Below are positions 34,325 to 47,049 of a DNA stretch of 64,000 bases, piece by piece. Position numbers and translations under genes: made by a program. Below the pieces are notes generated by a model. It worked only from the letters and a program-made list of their open reading frames with translations. It searched no databases and was not told the DNA's origin. Position 1 is the first letter of the stretch, and every line of letters begins with the position of its first letter. The stretch is taken from assembly GCF_041381155.1 (NCBI RefSeq), contig NC_091144.1:17555544-17619543 (forward strand), written 5' to 3'. The DNA comes from Argopecten irradians (taxonomy: Eukaryota > Mollusca > Bivalvia > Pectinida > Pectinidae).

Positions 34325-36921
34325 GAATAGCATTTGCCCCTCCCCTATAAGTGCCCCTCCACTATAAATAAGTGCCCCTCCCTTGTAAGTAGTGCCCCTT
34401 TCCTATAAGTGAAAGATACTCCCCTATTAGGCCCCTATGGCTAGGTAAAAGTTGCCCTACTCAAGGAGGGGTTTAGAATGATACATCATTAGGACTAGGT
34501 ATAAGGAAGGTCCCACCTAGAAATGATACATCATTAGTAGGACTGGAGGTACAAGTGAGAGGGGTAGAATGATCATATTAGTAGGACTGGAGGTAAGTGC
34601 CCCTAGAATAATACATCATTAGTAGGACTGGAGGTACAAGGAAATAGAATGATACATCATTAAGTAGGACTGGATACAAGTGCCCCTCCCCCATTATATT
34701 AGTGCCCCTCCTTACAAGGAGGGGTAGTGCCCCTACCCCATTTATAGGAGATAAGGTACCAGGAGGGGGTAGAATGATACTCATATAAGTAGGACTGTAG
34801 GTACAAGGAGGGGGTATAATGATACCTCATTCGTAGGACTGGAGGTACAAGGATGGGGGTAGAATGCTTCCCATATCATTAGTAGGACAGTGAGGTACTA
34901 GGAGCAGCCTTTACCTCCTTTAGAATGATACATCATAGTAGGACTGGAGGTACAAGGAGGGGTAGAATGATACATCATTAGTAGGACCAGGAGGTAATAG
35001 GATTATAAGAATGATACATCATTAGTAGGACTGGAGGTACAAGGAGGGGGTAGAATGGTATACATCATTAGTAGGACAGGAGGGGTACAAGGAAAGGGGA
35101 AGAATGATACATCATTAGTAGGACTGGAGGTACAAGGAGGGGGTAGAATGGTATACATTATAGTAGGACTGGAGGTACAAGGAGGGGGTAGAATGATACA
35201 TCATTAGTAGGACTGGGAGGTACCAGGAGGGGGTAGAATGATACATCATTAGTAGGACTGTAGGTACAAGGAGGGGGGGTAGAATGATACATCATTAGTA
35301 GGACTGGAGGTACAAGGAGGGGGTAGAATGATACATCATTAGTAGGACAGGGAGGTAATACAAGGAGGGGGTAGAATGATAACATCATTAGTAGGACTGG
35401 AGGTACAAGGAGGGGGTAGAATGATACATCTTTAGTAGGACAGAAGGTACAAGGAAAGGGGTTAAATGATACATCATTAGTAGGACTGGAGGTACAAGGA
35501 GGGGGTAGAATGGTATATCATTAGTAGGACTGGAGGTACAAGGAACCAGGGGGTGGAGGTACAAGAGGGGGGTGAATACATCATTAGTAGGACTGGAGGT
35601 ACAAGGAAAGGGGTTAGAATGATACATCACTAGTAGGACTGGAGGTACAAGGAGGGGGTAGAATGGTATATCATTAGTAGGACTGGAGGTACAAGGAGGG
35701 GGTAGAATGATACATCATTAGTAGGACTGGAGGTAAAGGAGGAAGGGGTAGAATGATACATCATTAGTAGGACTGGAGGTACAAGGATGGGGGGGTAGAA
35801 TGATACATCATTAGTAGGACTGGAGGAGGTACAAGGAGGGGGTAGAATGATACATCATTAGTAGGACTGGAGGTACAAGGAGGGGGTAGAATGATACATC
35901 ATTAGTAGGACTGGAGGTACAAGGAGGGAGTAGAATGATACATCATTAGTAGGACTGGAGGTACAAGGAGGGGGTAGAATGATACATCATTAGTAGGACT
36001 GGAGGTACAAGGAGGGGGTAGAATGATTCATCATTAGTAGGACTGGAGGTACAAGGAAAGGGGTAGAACGATACATCATTAGTAGGACTGGAGGTACAAG
36101 GAGGGGGTAGAATGATACATCATTAGTAGGACAAGGAGGTACACAAGGAGGGGGTAGAATGATACATCATTAGTAGGAGGGGAGGTACTAGGGAGGGGGT
36201 AGAATGATACATCATTAGTAGGACTGGAGGTACAAGAAAGGGGTAGAATGATACATCATTAGTAGGACTGGAGGTACAAGGAGGGGGTAGAATGATACAT
36301 CATTAGTAGGACTGGAGGTACAAGGAAAGGGGGTAGAATGATACATCATTAGTAGGACTGGAGGTACAAGGAAAGGGGTAGAACGATACATCATTAGTAG
36401 GACTGGAGGTACAAGGAAAGGGGTTAGAATGATACATCATTAGTAGGACTGGAGGTACAAGGAGGGGGTAGAATGATACATCATTAGTAGGACTGGAGGT
36501 ACAAGGAAAGGGGTAGAACGATACATCATTAGTAGGACTGGAGGTACAAGGAAAGGGGTAGAATGATACATCATTAGTAGGACTGGAGGTACAAGGAGGG
36601 GGTAGAATGATACATCATTAGTAGGACTGGAGGTACAAGGAGGGGGTAGAATGATACATCATTAGTAGGACTGGAGGTACAAGGAAAGGGGTAGAACGAT
36701 ACTTCATTAGTAGGACTGGAGGTACAAGGAGTGGGTAGAATGATACATCATTAGTAGGACTGGAGGTACAAGGAGTGGGTAGAATGATACATCATTAGTA
36801 GGACTGGAGGTACAAGGAGGGGGTAGAATGATACATCATTAGTAGGACTGGAGGTACAAGGAGTGGGTAGAACGATACATCATTAGTAGGACTGGAGGTA
36901 CAAGGAGGGGGTAGAATGATA
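34325..36921. repeat. 44-bp minisatellite, ~55 units
   Basis: The unit contains TAGAATGATACATCATTAGT, AGGACTGGAGGTACAAGG and a variable A/G run (AGGGGG, AAAGGGG or AGTGGG). The left 0.8 kb is degenerate and starts with a separate GTGCCCCTCCCCTATAA-type short repeat (34335-34440); from about 35.1 kb the units are nearly identical. In the right part GAACGATAC units tend to follow the GGAAAGGGG variant, showing block duplication. Confidence 0.95.
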
Positions 36922-36929
36922 CGATCAGA

Positions 36930-37361
36930 GACGGGCAGTCTCAGGTGTGTGTACTGGACAGTGGTCACTCCCTATACACAGGTAAACTAGGCTACTGTGG
37001 CTGTCACATCTGATGTTGATTACACTGCTACTAATCCTTTTATGTAGGTAATACCTGTCATCTCGCCTGAGATTATCAGTATACAGAGATTTACCTGGTC
37101 GACCCCACAGGTAATTAATGTCAGATTAGGGTTCGTTAAGATTTAAGAAATACGCTAACTCCAGACATTAGCTACTGTGTTGGTCATACCAAGTGTCACA
37201 CACCTGAGATTAATTAATACACCAAAAGATTAGCTACTGTGGCTGACTCTAATCAGCTTCTACCTGTAATTCCAGGTAAAAGGGCTCATTTGCATATTTC
37301 ACACCTGAGTTTATTTTTGACCAATAGGAAGAAGACAATTGCCTTCAGAAGAATACAGTCA
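36930..37361 (+). promoter_or_regulatory. Candidate CDC25 promoter: CAGGTR cluster, octamer and CCAAT box
   Basis: Between the 44-bp array and the first CDC25 codon lie nine CAGGTA/CAGGTG hexamers on either strand: 36942, 36979, 37052, 37092, 37108, 37201, 37261, 37273, 37302 (two more at 37462 and 37495 in the first intron). An octamer ATTTGCAT is at 37288-37295 and a CCAAT box at 37321-37325, 37 bp before the ATG. CCAAT boxes are usual in mitotic gene promoters. CAGGTR is the core for Snail/ZEB/E-protein factors and, in flies, Zelda. The role is inferred. No clear TATA box is seen. Confidence 0.5.
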
Positions 37362-40300
37362 ATGCCGGTAAGTGTTTTTGAATCATTTTGTTCCTGATAC
37401 TCCCTGAGACCACATCTTTACCTATATACTTACCATTTCCTGTATCTAACGTTTCCTGTCATACCTGGGCACTAATTGGTGTTAGAGCCATCCTTACCTG
37501 TAATTTTACCTTAGCTGTCACTTCTGGGTAAGTGTTACTTACTTCCTAAAGAAAACTTCCTGTGTGAATATTGTTAAGTGACATTGACCCAATAACTACT
37601 GTTGTCATTTATTGGAGCAAGTATTACTATTACGGCAAAGAATCATGTAAAGAAATCAAAATTTTAACAAAGAAAAAAGAATGATTGCAATTGTGTATAA
37701 ATGATTTTTCAACTAGTTGAGAATCGAAATGTCTTTAATCAAATTTTATTAATTTTGCACAAGCTGTTTTACAAATTGATGCTTTTTATATTAATGATAA
37801 ATGTGTGATTTTTAGTCAAAATATACATGAGAAATTCTTATATGTTTTCAATCAAATGCTAATTACTGACAAATTTGTGTATAGTAAAATTGGTAAATTT
37901 TCTGTAACCTGTATTGAATTCATTTTCTTAATTCAGAATTATGGTGGTTTTTATACAGAAAGCATGTTTAATGAAGTCTATTTTTATGCCGTTGTCACAT
38001 CCTATTGTGTCCTATTCTATTTGTATTGTTATATTGTTCTATTTATGATTATAATCCCATTTATAATATTTATAATAAATTTCCTATAAAACGATTAATA
38101 TTAGATGGCTCATATTGCAGACAAGATTCCTCTGCAATGAAAAAATCTTTGAATCTTCTGAAATGTTGAAATCAGTAATGCACTTAATGATTGTATAAAA
38201 TTAATAAATAAAAAAAAATGGACATAATTTGTGTAATTCAGCACAAATCATAAATATGTAACATTAATTTCTTTGGTAATGCAAAAATGAAAAGAAAAAT
38301 GAAAATAGATGTTTAAAGAAAATATTGATACGATAAAACAAAAGATTATCTGCTAAAAAACAGAGGATACATGAAGTCCAATATTGATACCTGCACTCCT
38401 AATTCTTTGCAAAAAATATTAAAGAGCTATTGAGACTGTTAATAAGAAATATCAGTTAATGTTAGTAATGAATTAAAATTAAAAATTAATTTTGTGATTC
38501 TGTTAATAAGAAATATCAGTTAATGTTAGTAATGAATTAAAATTAAAAATTAATTTTGTGATTTGTTCATTATCTTTGTTGATAAAGGGGAGGTTGATGA
38601 TCAGCAGGATGGGTTGGACATGTTTGATAATAACACGGAGGTGGTACTAGTGGATAAGGGGAGATCACTCCTATTTTAATTCGCATTAGCTCTTAAGAAA
38701 AGAAAATAACAGCAATACATCTCAATTTAAGCGATTAAATATAAAAAAAAACTGTGAATAATCAACTGATCCTGCTACTCTACCATGTTCTCTTTAATAA
38801 AATTTTATAACCTCACTGTTACCCAGAAATCCATCTAGAAGATACGATTGCCATAGTGTTAATGGTCTGAAGACACCTGGAGAAACACATGTCTCTATGT
38901 CTATAATAAGATTGATGCAAATAGCATTTCTAGATTAGCATATTCTTCTAGTTCTAATTCTATTTTGCTTTCAATAAAAAACAGAAAAACTTTGTTAAAA
39001 AAAAAAAAAAAACACTGACTTGAAAGCATTTCGGACTGAGGAGATATTTATTAAATATAGATATAAATTTACATTGTTGTGCATTTGCATATTGTAGAGT
39101 TATCTGTTCTTTGGTAGGTATAAGGTATGATGTCATGATTTGGCGAGTGTAACATAACATTAGAAAATAACATTATATTCAATCAATACCTGCACATGAG
39201 AAAATGTAATAAGTATTTTTTGCCTAAATTAAATATGTATGTGTATATCCACAGCTAAACATGATGAAACGATAACTCTTTAATATGAGAAAATGTAATA
39301 AGTATTTATTGTCTATATTAAATATGTATGTATATATATCCACAGCTACCCATGATGAGACTCAGTCCGATTGACTTCAACTGTGACATGGACAAGGAGA
39401 ACGAGAAACAGACTTTGACCTTTGGTGACCCAGAGTCTGACCACAGCTCCGAGAGTTTTGATACGTCGACGGTGGACCAAGAGGTGAACAGACTGATCAG
39501 ACCCAAGTTCTTCTCCGACGAGAACAGTTCCCAGGACAGCGGCGTAGACTTGGAGAGAGATGGAAGGGTAAGTCTTCATGTCACTTGTTTGTTTTCTGAC
39601 ATATTAGTGAACATTTTCCAGGACTTTAGCTTGATTTTTTTTGTGTATGAAAATAGTCATGATCAGCATCATAAATATCAAATTATTAACAAAAGTTTTG
39701 AACTATGATAATAAAAAATTGAGGGGGGGGGGAAAGTATAAAGAAAAAAATAATAATGATAATAATTCTGTGTAGATATTTCAGTTTTGATTTAATGATA
39801 TCAAATTATTAAGATTTAACACTTAATGTAATTAAGCGGCATCTTGATAAATGAGTAGAATGATTCTTGCACATCTACCATCATACCAGCAGCAGGTAGA
39901 GAAGGTAACCCCTTCTTTCAGCAATATGTTATCACTGTCTATTCCATCCTCATAAGTGTAGTATGAACTAGCACCTTAAAGATCCAAACAAGGTCTATTT
40001 AATCTGGTAGATGTTCTTTGACAGAGTTATGACCCCTTGATTTAAAAAAAGCATAGCTTGTGGGAAAAAAAGAAAAATAATAATAAAATCCCAATTTGCT
40101 TTTAAAATTAGATTCAAAAAAATTTTTATTAATGTAAGATATAAGTGGTCATTATTTAGCAGAGTTATGGCTTCTTGTCTAATGAAAAATATTGTCATCT
40201 GTTGTTACTCTTTGAATAATCGCCTCTAATAAGTCCTTAAAGTAAGAAATCATAGAAGTTCCGTGAAGATGGACTTCTTATTTCTCATGTGAACAAAACA

Positions 40301-43300
40301 AACCTATGATCTAGAGTCCCTTTGTAGGATAATGAGGGTTAATTAGTAGGAATTGGTCATACTAAACTATAAAGAAGGTTGGAATAGACATTTAGTTATT
40401 ATTGCTGTTTGACACTTTACACTTTTGCATGGGGTATTGAAAAATGTCTGTCTGTCCCGTTAACTCCAACAGAAAAAGTTGTGTTTCTACATATGGATGT
40501 TTCCTAACAAATACATGGCAATCACATATGTCTTAATTGTTATCTTTCGTGTGTCAACAAATTCGAGCATGCTAACACCCCTAAATGTTACATTTATGTT
40601 ATATACATCTTTAATTCATTATTGTATGCATGTTTTGATCTTAACTTTGTTCAGTCATATTTGCAAGCATTTGACATCATAAACTGTTCAGTCTTACTTG
40701 GACTGTATTACAATTTAAGAAAAGCACTGAAAATAAAAAGGAATAGTCTTGTATTTTTAACCAAAAAAAATGTTTATGATGTCAATATGTTCATATTTTA
40801 AAAAGCTTAACTGTATTAAAGTATTTCATTGGTTACATTCTGTTCATTTTTCCTCATTCATTCATTCGTTTGTTCATTCATTCATCCATTTATTTACTTT
40901 TCTTTTATTGAAAGATATTTCTATTTTCCATTACTAATAAACAATATATCTTTCCTGTTGATTATATGAAAACTAATTTCTTGCACCATTAATACTAACA
41001 CATAGCTATAGATACATCTTTTCCTGTCCTTCCATTTAAGTAAGAGGATAGTTCATTAGCATGGAAAGGGAAACAACTCTTGAAATAACCTTGCTTTCTG
41101 ATGCCTGTATTTGGTGACGGGGTTTCTATTGTCTGTGTATCCAATGGTGTATTCATCAACAAATTTTCCTTTAGATTAAAAAAAATATGATTTTGATTCT
41201 ATTTAAATGAAACAAAATTATGAATACATTGGCAAACAAGAATGGCTTAAAAGATTGTGATAAATTAATTTTGAAGATTTAGATTGGAATTCTTTTTAGA
41301 AGAGAGAGAAAAAAATGTGTTTAAAAATGCTATTCATTGATAGTATTTTGTTGATGAATGTACAAGGAAGTCAGACATTTGATTTTGGGGTATTGGACGT
41401 GCTTTAAGGAGATAGAACCCTTTTGTTACCCCTCAGGACGAGTTCCAGTTTGCTGCCCCCATCGGCGTCCCCCCACGTAACAAGATGAAGATTATCAATG
41501 AAGACACTTGTTCGCCCCTCAAATACTCGCCTGTAAAGTACCTGACGGACAGTAACAGCAACTCACCATCACGACCACGCTCTAAGTCCGTCCCTGTAAC
41601 CGGCCTGGTACGACCTTATATATAAACTCTGATACAAATTATATCCAGTTATCTCCCTTTATGCAATCCAGTGTGACAAAAATCAACACATCTCCCCAAA
41701 ATGGAGTTTTGCTTGTTGTGAGTCTGTATTACACAGAGGTTAATTCAAACCTTCTGTTCTGTGATCTCTTGTTGAGGCTGTAAAACAACACATCTCCCCA
41801 AAAATGGAGTCTTGTTTGTTGTGCATTATACACCATTCTAAAAAAATTGACATTTTGTTATAAACTACAAGTACAACAGCACATATCCCAAGATAAACAG
41901 GCATATTCAGTTCCCCAGTTAGCTTCTTTAGTTATTATTATTTTTTCCATTCAATGTAACTTTGTCTGTTTCAAGGTACGACAAGAAAATTTACCATAGT
42001 TGTGTTTATTGACAAAATGACAGTTTCATTGTTTGATGAGTTTCTATATATAGATATCACTTATATATTTAGTGTGAATTGTCACTTAGTTTTAATCATA
42101 AAATCATCCTTTTTATTCCATGATCCTTAATATCACTTCAATTCATCATCATCATCATCATTTCATCCTTATTTCTTCTATGTATTTAAGTGATTTTTTG
42201 TGATATTAATTTTGGTATATTTTTGTGGATTGTGGCTTGAGACCTGTTCTTTGATTAAAAAAATATCAAAACACAATAGATTTCAGTAACGTTGCGCTAG
42301 AATATATTTTGATAGAAAATGGTACTTTTTCTCCGCTGTAATGTTTTTGGTAGAGGTTCAGTTGAAGGACAGGTCTCAGGGCAGCAGTAATATTGTGTGG
42401 TCCTATTATTGATCCTCAGGCTTATTTACAATGATCAGATTTACTATATCACAGTAGTGTATATTTGTTACATATATTATTATCAATGGTTGTCTGCCCT
42501 TGTATACAGGATTTCTCTGGTGCAAACATTCGACCTATAGAGGAATCTGATAGTCCCCTCAAGTTTAACCGCCTCCTTAGCCACGATGATGAGGATGTTG
42601 ACGATGGCTTCCTAGACTGTATGGACAGTGAGATCGCTCAGGTACGTATGGTAATGAGGATGGACACGGGGGATAGCTGTAGAAAAGGATATCGACTTAA
42701 ACTAATTGGGGAGGGGGATGCTTGACGAAACATCTGTAGGTGTGACTTTCAGTGATACACTTCTTGTTCTTTCCCTCTCACAATAAAGATTTAAATTTAA
42801 AGATGTTTTATCATTTGTAAATAAGAGAATTTCTAGTTTTACAATAAATTTGCAGTGTTATAATTCAGAGATATGTAAGGCTAACAAGTATTTTGTATCC
42901 CATGTGGGGCAGTTGTTATCATAAAGATTTGGTGGTTTTCCTCATTTTCCTAAATTTTGCATGTCTTTTAATGACCATGTCCATTCAAACAAAACAAACA
43001 TCTACAATAATAGGTTATTGTGTATTACAGATCAACGAGAATGGTCCTAGTGTGTCTGGTACGATGGCCTCATTATTTAGTGCTCCTGTTGTTAATGAAG
43101 ACCACCTTGCCAGTAAGTCAGAGCTGGAGGAAGACGACACACCCTTGGTAAGTTTATCATACCCATCTACAGGGAACAGCAGAAGGCTAATCTCAACAAA
43201 ATAAATTACAAACAAAATACAACTGTACGAAGATGACTACAATACAGGCATTTCAAAATACTAAGATGACATATAGTATGATTAGTCCCACCTCTGGCAA

Positions 43301-46300
43301 TTGTGACTCCAAAATATGAAAACCACAATCACTATTATCATTGAGATATTTCTCGCTCTGTGTGGGAAGTTCTCTTTAGTGATGGTGGATCACCATACCA
43401 TTTCTATAGTTTTACATCTCCGCACCATAATATGTTTTTAGGCATGAAAACACTAAATTGAATTGCCTCATATATAGGTTATTTCACAACATGATTCTAT
43501 CTTTTCTAGCTGAATTATATTTTCCAAGTTATGTATAAACGGTTGTTTCTGTTTTCAGATCAAGCGGTCTAATAGACGATATTTGAACAGATCACAGTCC
43601 TATGATGTTCGGAATCGACTCAACTCCAACAAGCGAGATCCGCCAGCAGATGATTCAACTCCGACTCAGAGTAAACGACGCCGATCTATCCTCTCATCTA
43701 GCTCTCCTGAGTTAGCAGATGAGGCCAGCAAGGTAAGTCGTCAAGGTTTCCAGTATTTCACATATATATTGTTACTGAAATTAAGTAAATTAATCAAATA
43801 TTAATTACAGACAAGGTTTCCCGTATTTCACATATATACTGTTATAGAAATTAATTAAATTAGTCAAACATTAATTACAGACAAAGCATTCCACCAATCT
43901 TAAATTTGAAACCTCTATTAGGTATTATTAGACTTTACCACGTTTATTATTTGACTAGTTTAAAAAGTTGAAGATCGGTTTTTGTTTCTTCATTCTTTAA
44001 TTACATAGTTATCTCATTTGTGAATATGTGAGCTAAAAAATTACATCATTCTCTCTGAAAAATAGGACATTTCACTCAAAAACATGTAACAATCAGTACC
44101 AATCCACCAATACTGTGTAGACAAGATCAGATATAATTTCAAGATGTTTTGTTTGAATCTTAAATATTGAGAAATATTTTAAACTTTAAAGAATATCCAT
44201 GGAAGATTTTAATCTCCATAGCTGCCAAGAAGCAGTAAAAATTTTATTCACAGTAAATGTGTTTAAAACTAATGTTGTTGTTTATTACGCAGACACCCCC
44301 CAAGCCAAAGCTGTTCCGATGCCAGTCTGAGACAGAGGCGGTGATCAAGTCAGCTCTAAACAGGATCGCTAATGAACCAGATCTCATCGGTGACTGTTCT
44401 AAGGTATAGTGTTTTAGAATAGTTGTATTACTGAAGGTTAATATCAATGACAGAGTTCTCCAGTTTATTTACCACATGTATTTCACACATTTTGGTTCAG
44501 CTGTCTTGGAATATTAGATCAATGCACAGGTGAGAAAAGCATGGGCTTAACACACCATCCCTTGCCGTGGCAAACAAAATTACATTGATGATCACATATC
44601 TGTCCTCAATCCTATTGACACTGATTTTCTCTCAATATAACTTGGTTGTCTAATAAGTTCCTCTTAGAATAGACTATTAAAATATTTCTAAGCAAAAACA
44701 GTTTTATTATATCTTCTAGAATTATCCTTTGCTTTTCCATCATAGGCTAAAAATTCAAAGTTGAGTTATATTTTGAAATTACATTTTAGAATGTTTAAAA
44801 TATCACATGTTGGATGGGAAAGAATTTGTTCACGATCTTGTTATAAATCATATATGTGCTTGTAGTAATTTGAGTGATCTGTTTGATTTTGTAGCCTTAC
44901 TGTTTGCCTACAATTCCTGGAAAGCACCAAGATCTCAAGGGAATCTCTCCTGAGACGGTAAGTTAAACACACATGATCACTGCTGGGTTAGATAATACAG
45001 GTTTTCTAAATATTTATCTTAAATCTGTTAAGGTGGATTTTCCAAATTTGGTGTTATTGAGAGAGGGATCTTTCTGTGGTTTTGTTGCATCATAATTTAA
45101 CGAATAAATTCCTTTTGGTGCCTTGGACACTTTAAGTAGTAAAAGGGATTAAATGTTTTAGTTTCTGCTAGTGGGTAACCATTCAAAACAATTCTTTATA
45201 AAATTTAATTCCTGCATCAATAAACATTTCTGGTCTTCTGTTTGCCATGCTATGTTATTTAAATAGATTTATTGAGTTGCAACTATAGAATTTCCAGTTG
45301 GTGCAATTATATTGATGGGAACTTGGATTTATCTCCACATCTCAAACATTTGATGACCGTTAATACTCGTTGACCTCTTGTAAATGATACAATGTCTAAC
45401 ACCATGTTCCTTTTATTTGTAGATGGTAGATGTGCTGAACAACAAGTATGATAATGATCTAGAAAAGTACATTGTGGTCGACTGTCGGTACCCGTACGAA
45501 TTCGATGGAGGTCACATCAAGGTTTGTAAGAATAGAAATATGATAAACTTATCTTAAACTTTATAGATCTCAACACTCTACTTTGTTACTTTTTTATTCG
45601 GATATCTCATTATGATTTACAAACTAATTGTTGAATACATGTGTCATGTGTATGTAGTTCATAAGTGAATTTTTACTTGTACATGTTAAAGTTTGCAAAA
45701 TGACAGGAACTCAGAGAGAAAATATTTGGTCAGGGCATTAGGGCAATTTTTCCCCATTTATAAGCAAAAATTTGATATATTTCTATATTATATGGTCAAG
45801 ATTCAGCACGATTAAAATTCGCCACATGTAAAAGAAAAATAATACTCAATTCAATAAAACAACTAGATTTTTATTTGAATATTTCATTACTTGTCATTAA
45901 TGATTGCTTTGTCTTTACAGGATGCCAAAAACATCTACACTAAAGAGGGCATCTTGGAAGAATTTATAAAAAGACCTATCACAGCAGACTCCTCCAACAA
46001 GCGTGTTGTACTCATTTTCCACTGCGAGTTTTCTTCTGAGAGAGGACCGTCATTGTAAGTGAAATAACATCTAAAAGAAAAAGAAAATCAAAATGAATGT
46101 AACGCTACAAAGTAATGTATTTGTTGATGATGTATGTTAGTCATCAGAATTTTTTCATTTCAAAACATGAGTTAACAAAAACAAAAAAGTAAATTTAAAA
46201 TTCAATGACAATTCCTCACAGTGCCTTTTGAGAATATAGAAAGTTATTCACATACACTTTTGGGTTATTTTACTTATAACATGATTTACAAATCGTTTAT

Positions 46301-47049
46301 CATACACTGATCCATTGATAGACATGTCTTAGTACTATGATGTTGACATGTCATCATTGTTATGAAATGATGCCATGTTCTTGCTCAGAACCTACTTTAT
46401 ATGTTAATGTGTTATTGTAGGTTACGTTTCCTGAGGAAGATGGACCGTGATGTTAATAAAGAGTGCTACCCCGCCCTTCACTACCCAGAACTCTACCTCC
46501 TCGAGGGTGGATACAAAGTGTTTTACCAGGACTGCAAGGTATACATTCATCTTCGGTTTCGTCGGTCCTTAATCAAGGAAATAATCGCATGACGTTAAAA
46601 AAAAATGTTGCCCCTATAAACTTTAAAATATCATCAAAGATACATTTAATTTTTTTGTAACTATAAAAATTTAAGTGGAATAAGCATTTTTGTCTTTGCT
46701 TATTGTTCCATATTGTTTGAAAGTAGTTTGATGCTGAAGAATTTTATATTATAAATATTCTGAACATTTTAATGCAACAAAATTAGAAAATTTAATATAA
46801 TCAGCATATTCTGTTTGATTTTCATTTTAATGAACATTCTGTCATCGATAGATAGCTACCTGTTTAGATAAGAATGACGCATGTATACATGTTGTATTGT
46901 TGTATTTGTAGGACCACTGTGAGCCCCGAAGCTACAAACCCATGTTACACAAAGACCACACCAATGACTACAGACATTTCCGCGCCAAGTCCAAGTCCTG
47001 GGCTGGAGAGAAGGCTGGTAGGACAGGTTTCAGACCTCTCAAGTTCTGA
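37362..47049 (+). CDS. CDC25: CDC25 M-phase inducer phosphatase (12 exons, ~494 aa)
   Basis: This dual-specificity phosphatase activates CDK-cyclin complexes by removing inhibitory Thr/Tyr phosphates at mitotic entry. Exons: 37362-37367, 39346-39567, 41437-41607, 42510-42641, 43031-43147, 43559-43732, 44293-44403, 44895-44957, 45423-45521, 45921-46054, 46421-46538, 46912-47049. Every border is AG/GT; all joins are phase 0 except the one at 46054/46421, and the frame stays open. The regulatory N-terminus has a KEN box (about residue 19), DSGVD (66-70), DDGFLD (164-169) and a basic SKRRRS (254-259). The linker [20 protein letters not shown] is family-typical. The rhodanese-like catalytic domain has [15 protein letters not shown] and the active site [10 protein letters not shown] with Cys ~400 and Arg ~406, then [18 protein letters not shown] and the end YKPMLHKDH...SWAGEK. 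Length fits the family. The two-codon first exon (ATG CCG, then GTAAGT) is the least certain part; an ATG at 39352 is the fallback start. Confidence 0.95.
38436..38563. repeat. Identical 64-bp tandem duplication in CDC25 intron 1
   Basis: Two copies (38436-38499 and 38500-38563), each starting CTGTTAATAAGAAATATCAG, with no difference seen. Identity in AT-rich intron DNA points to a very recent duplication or an assembly echo. Confidence 0.9.

Noticed and set aside
38581-38680. Coding-like stretch in CDC25 intron 1 ([19 protein letters not shown])
   Set aside because: Short, has no good donor after it, and skipping it keeps the CDC25 frame; at most a cryptic exon.
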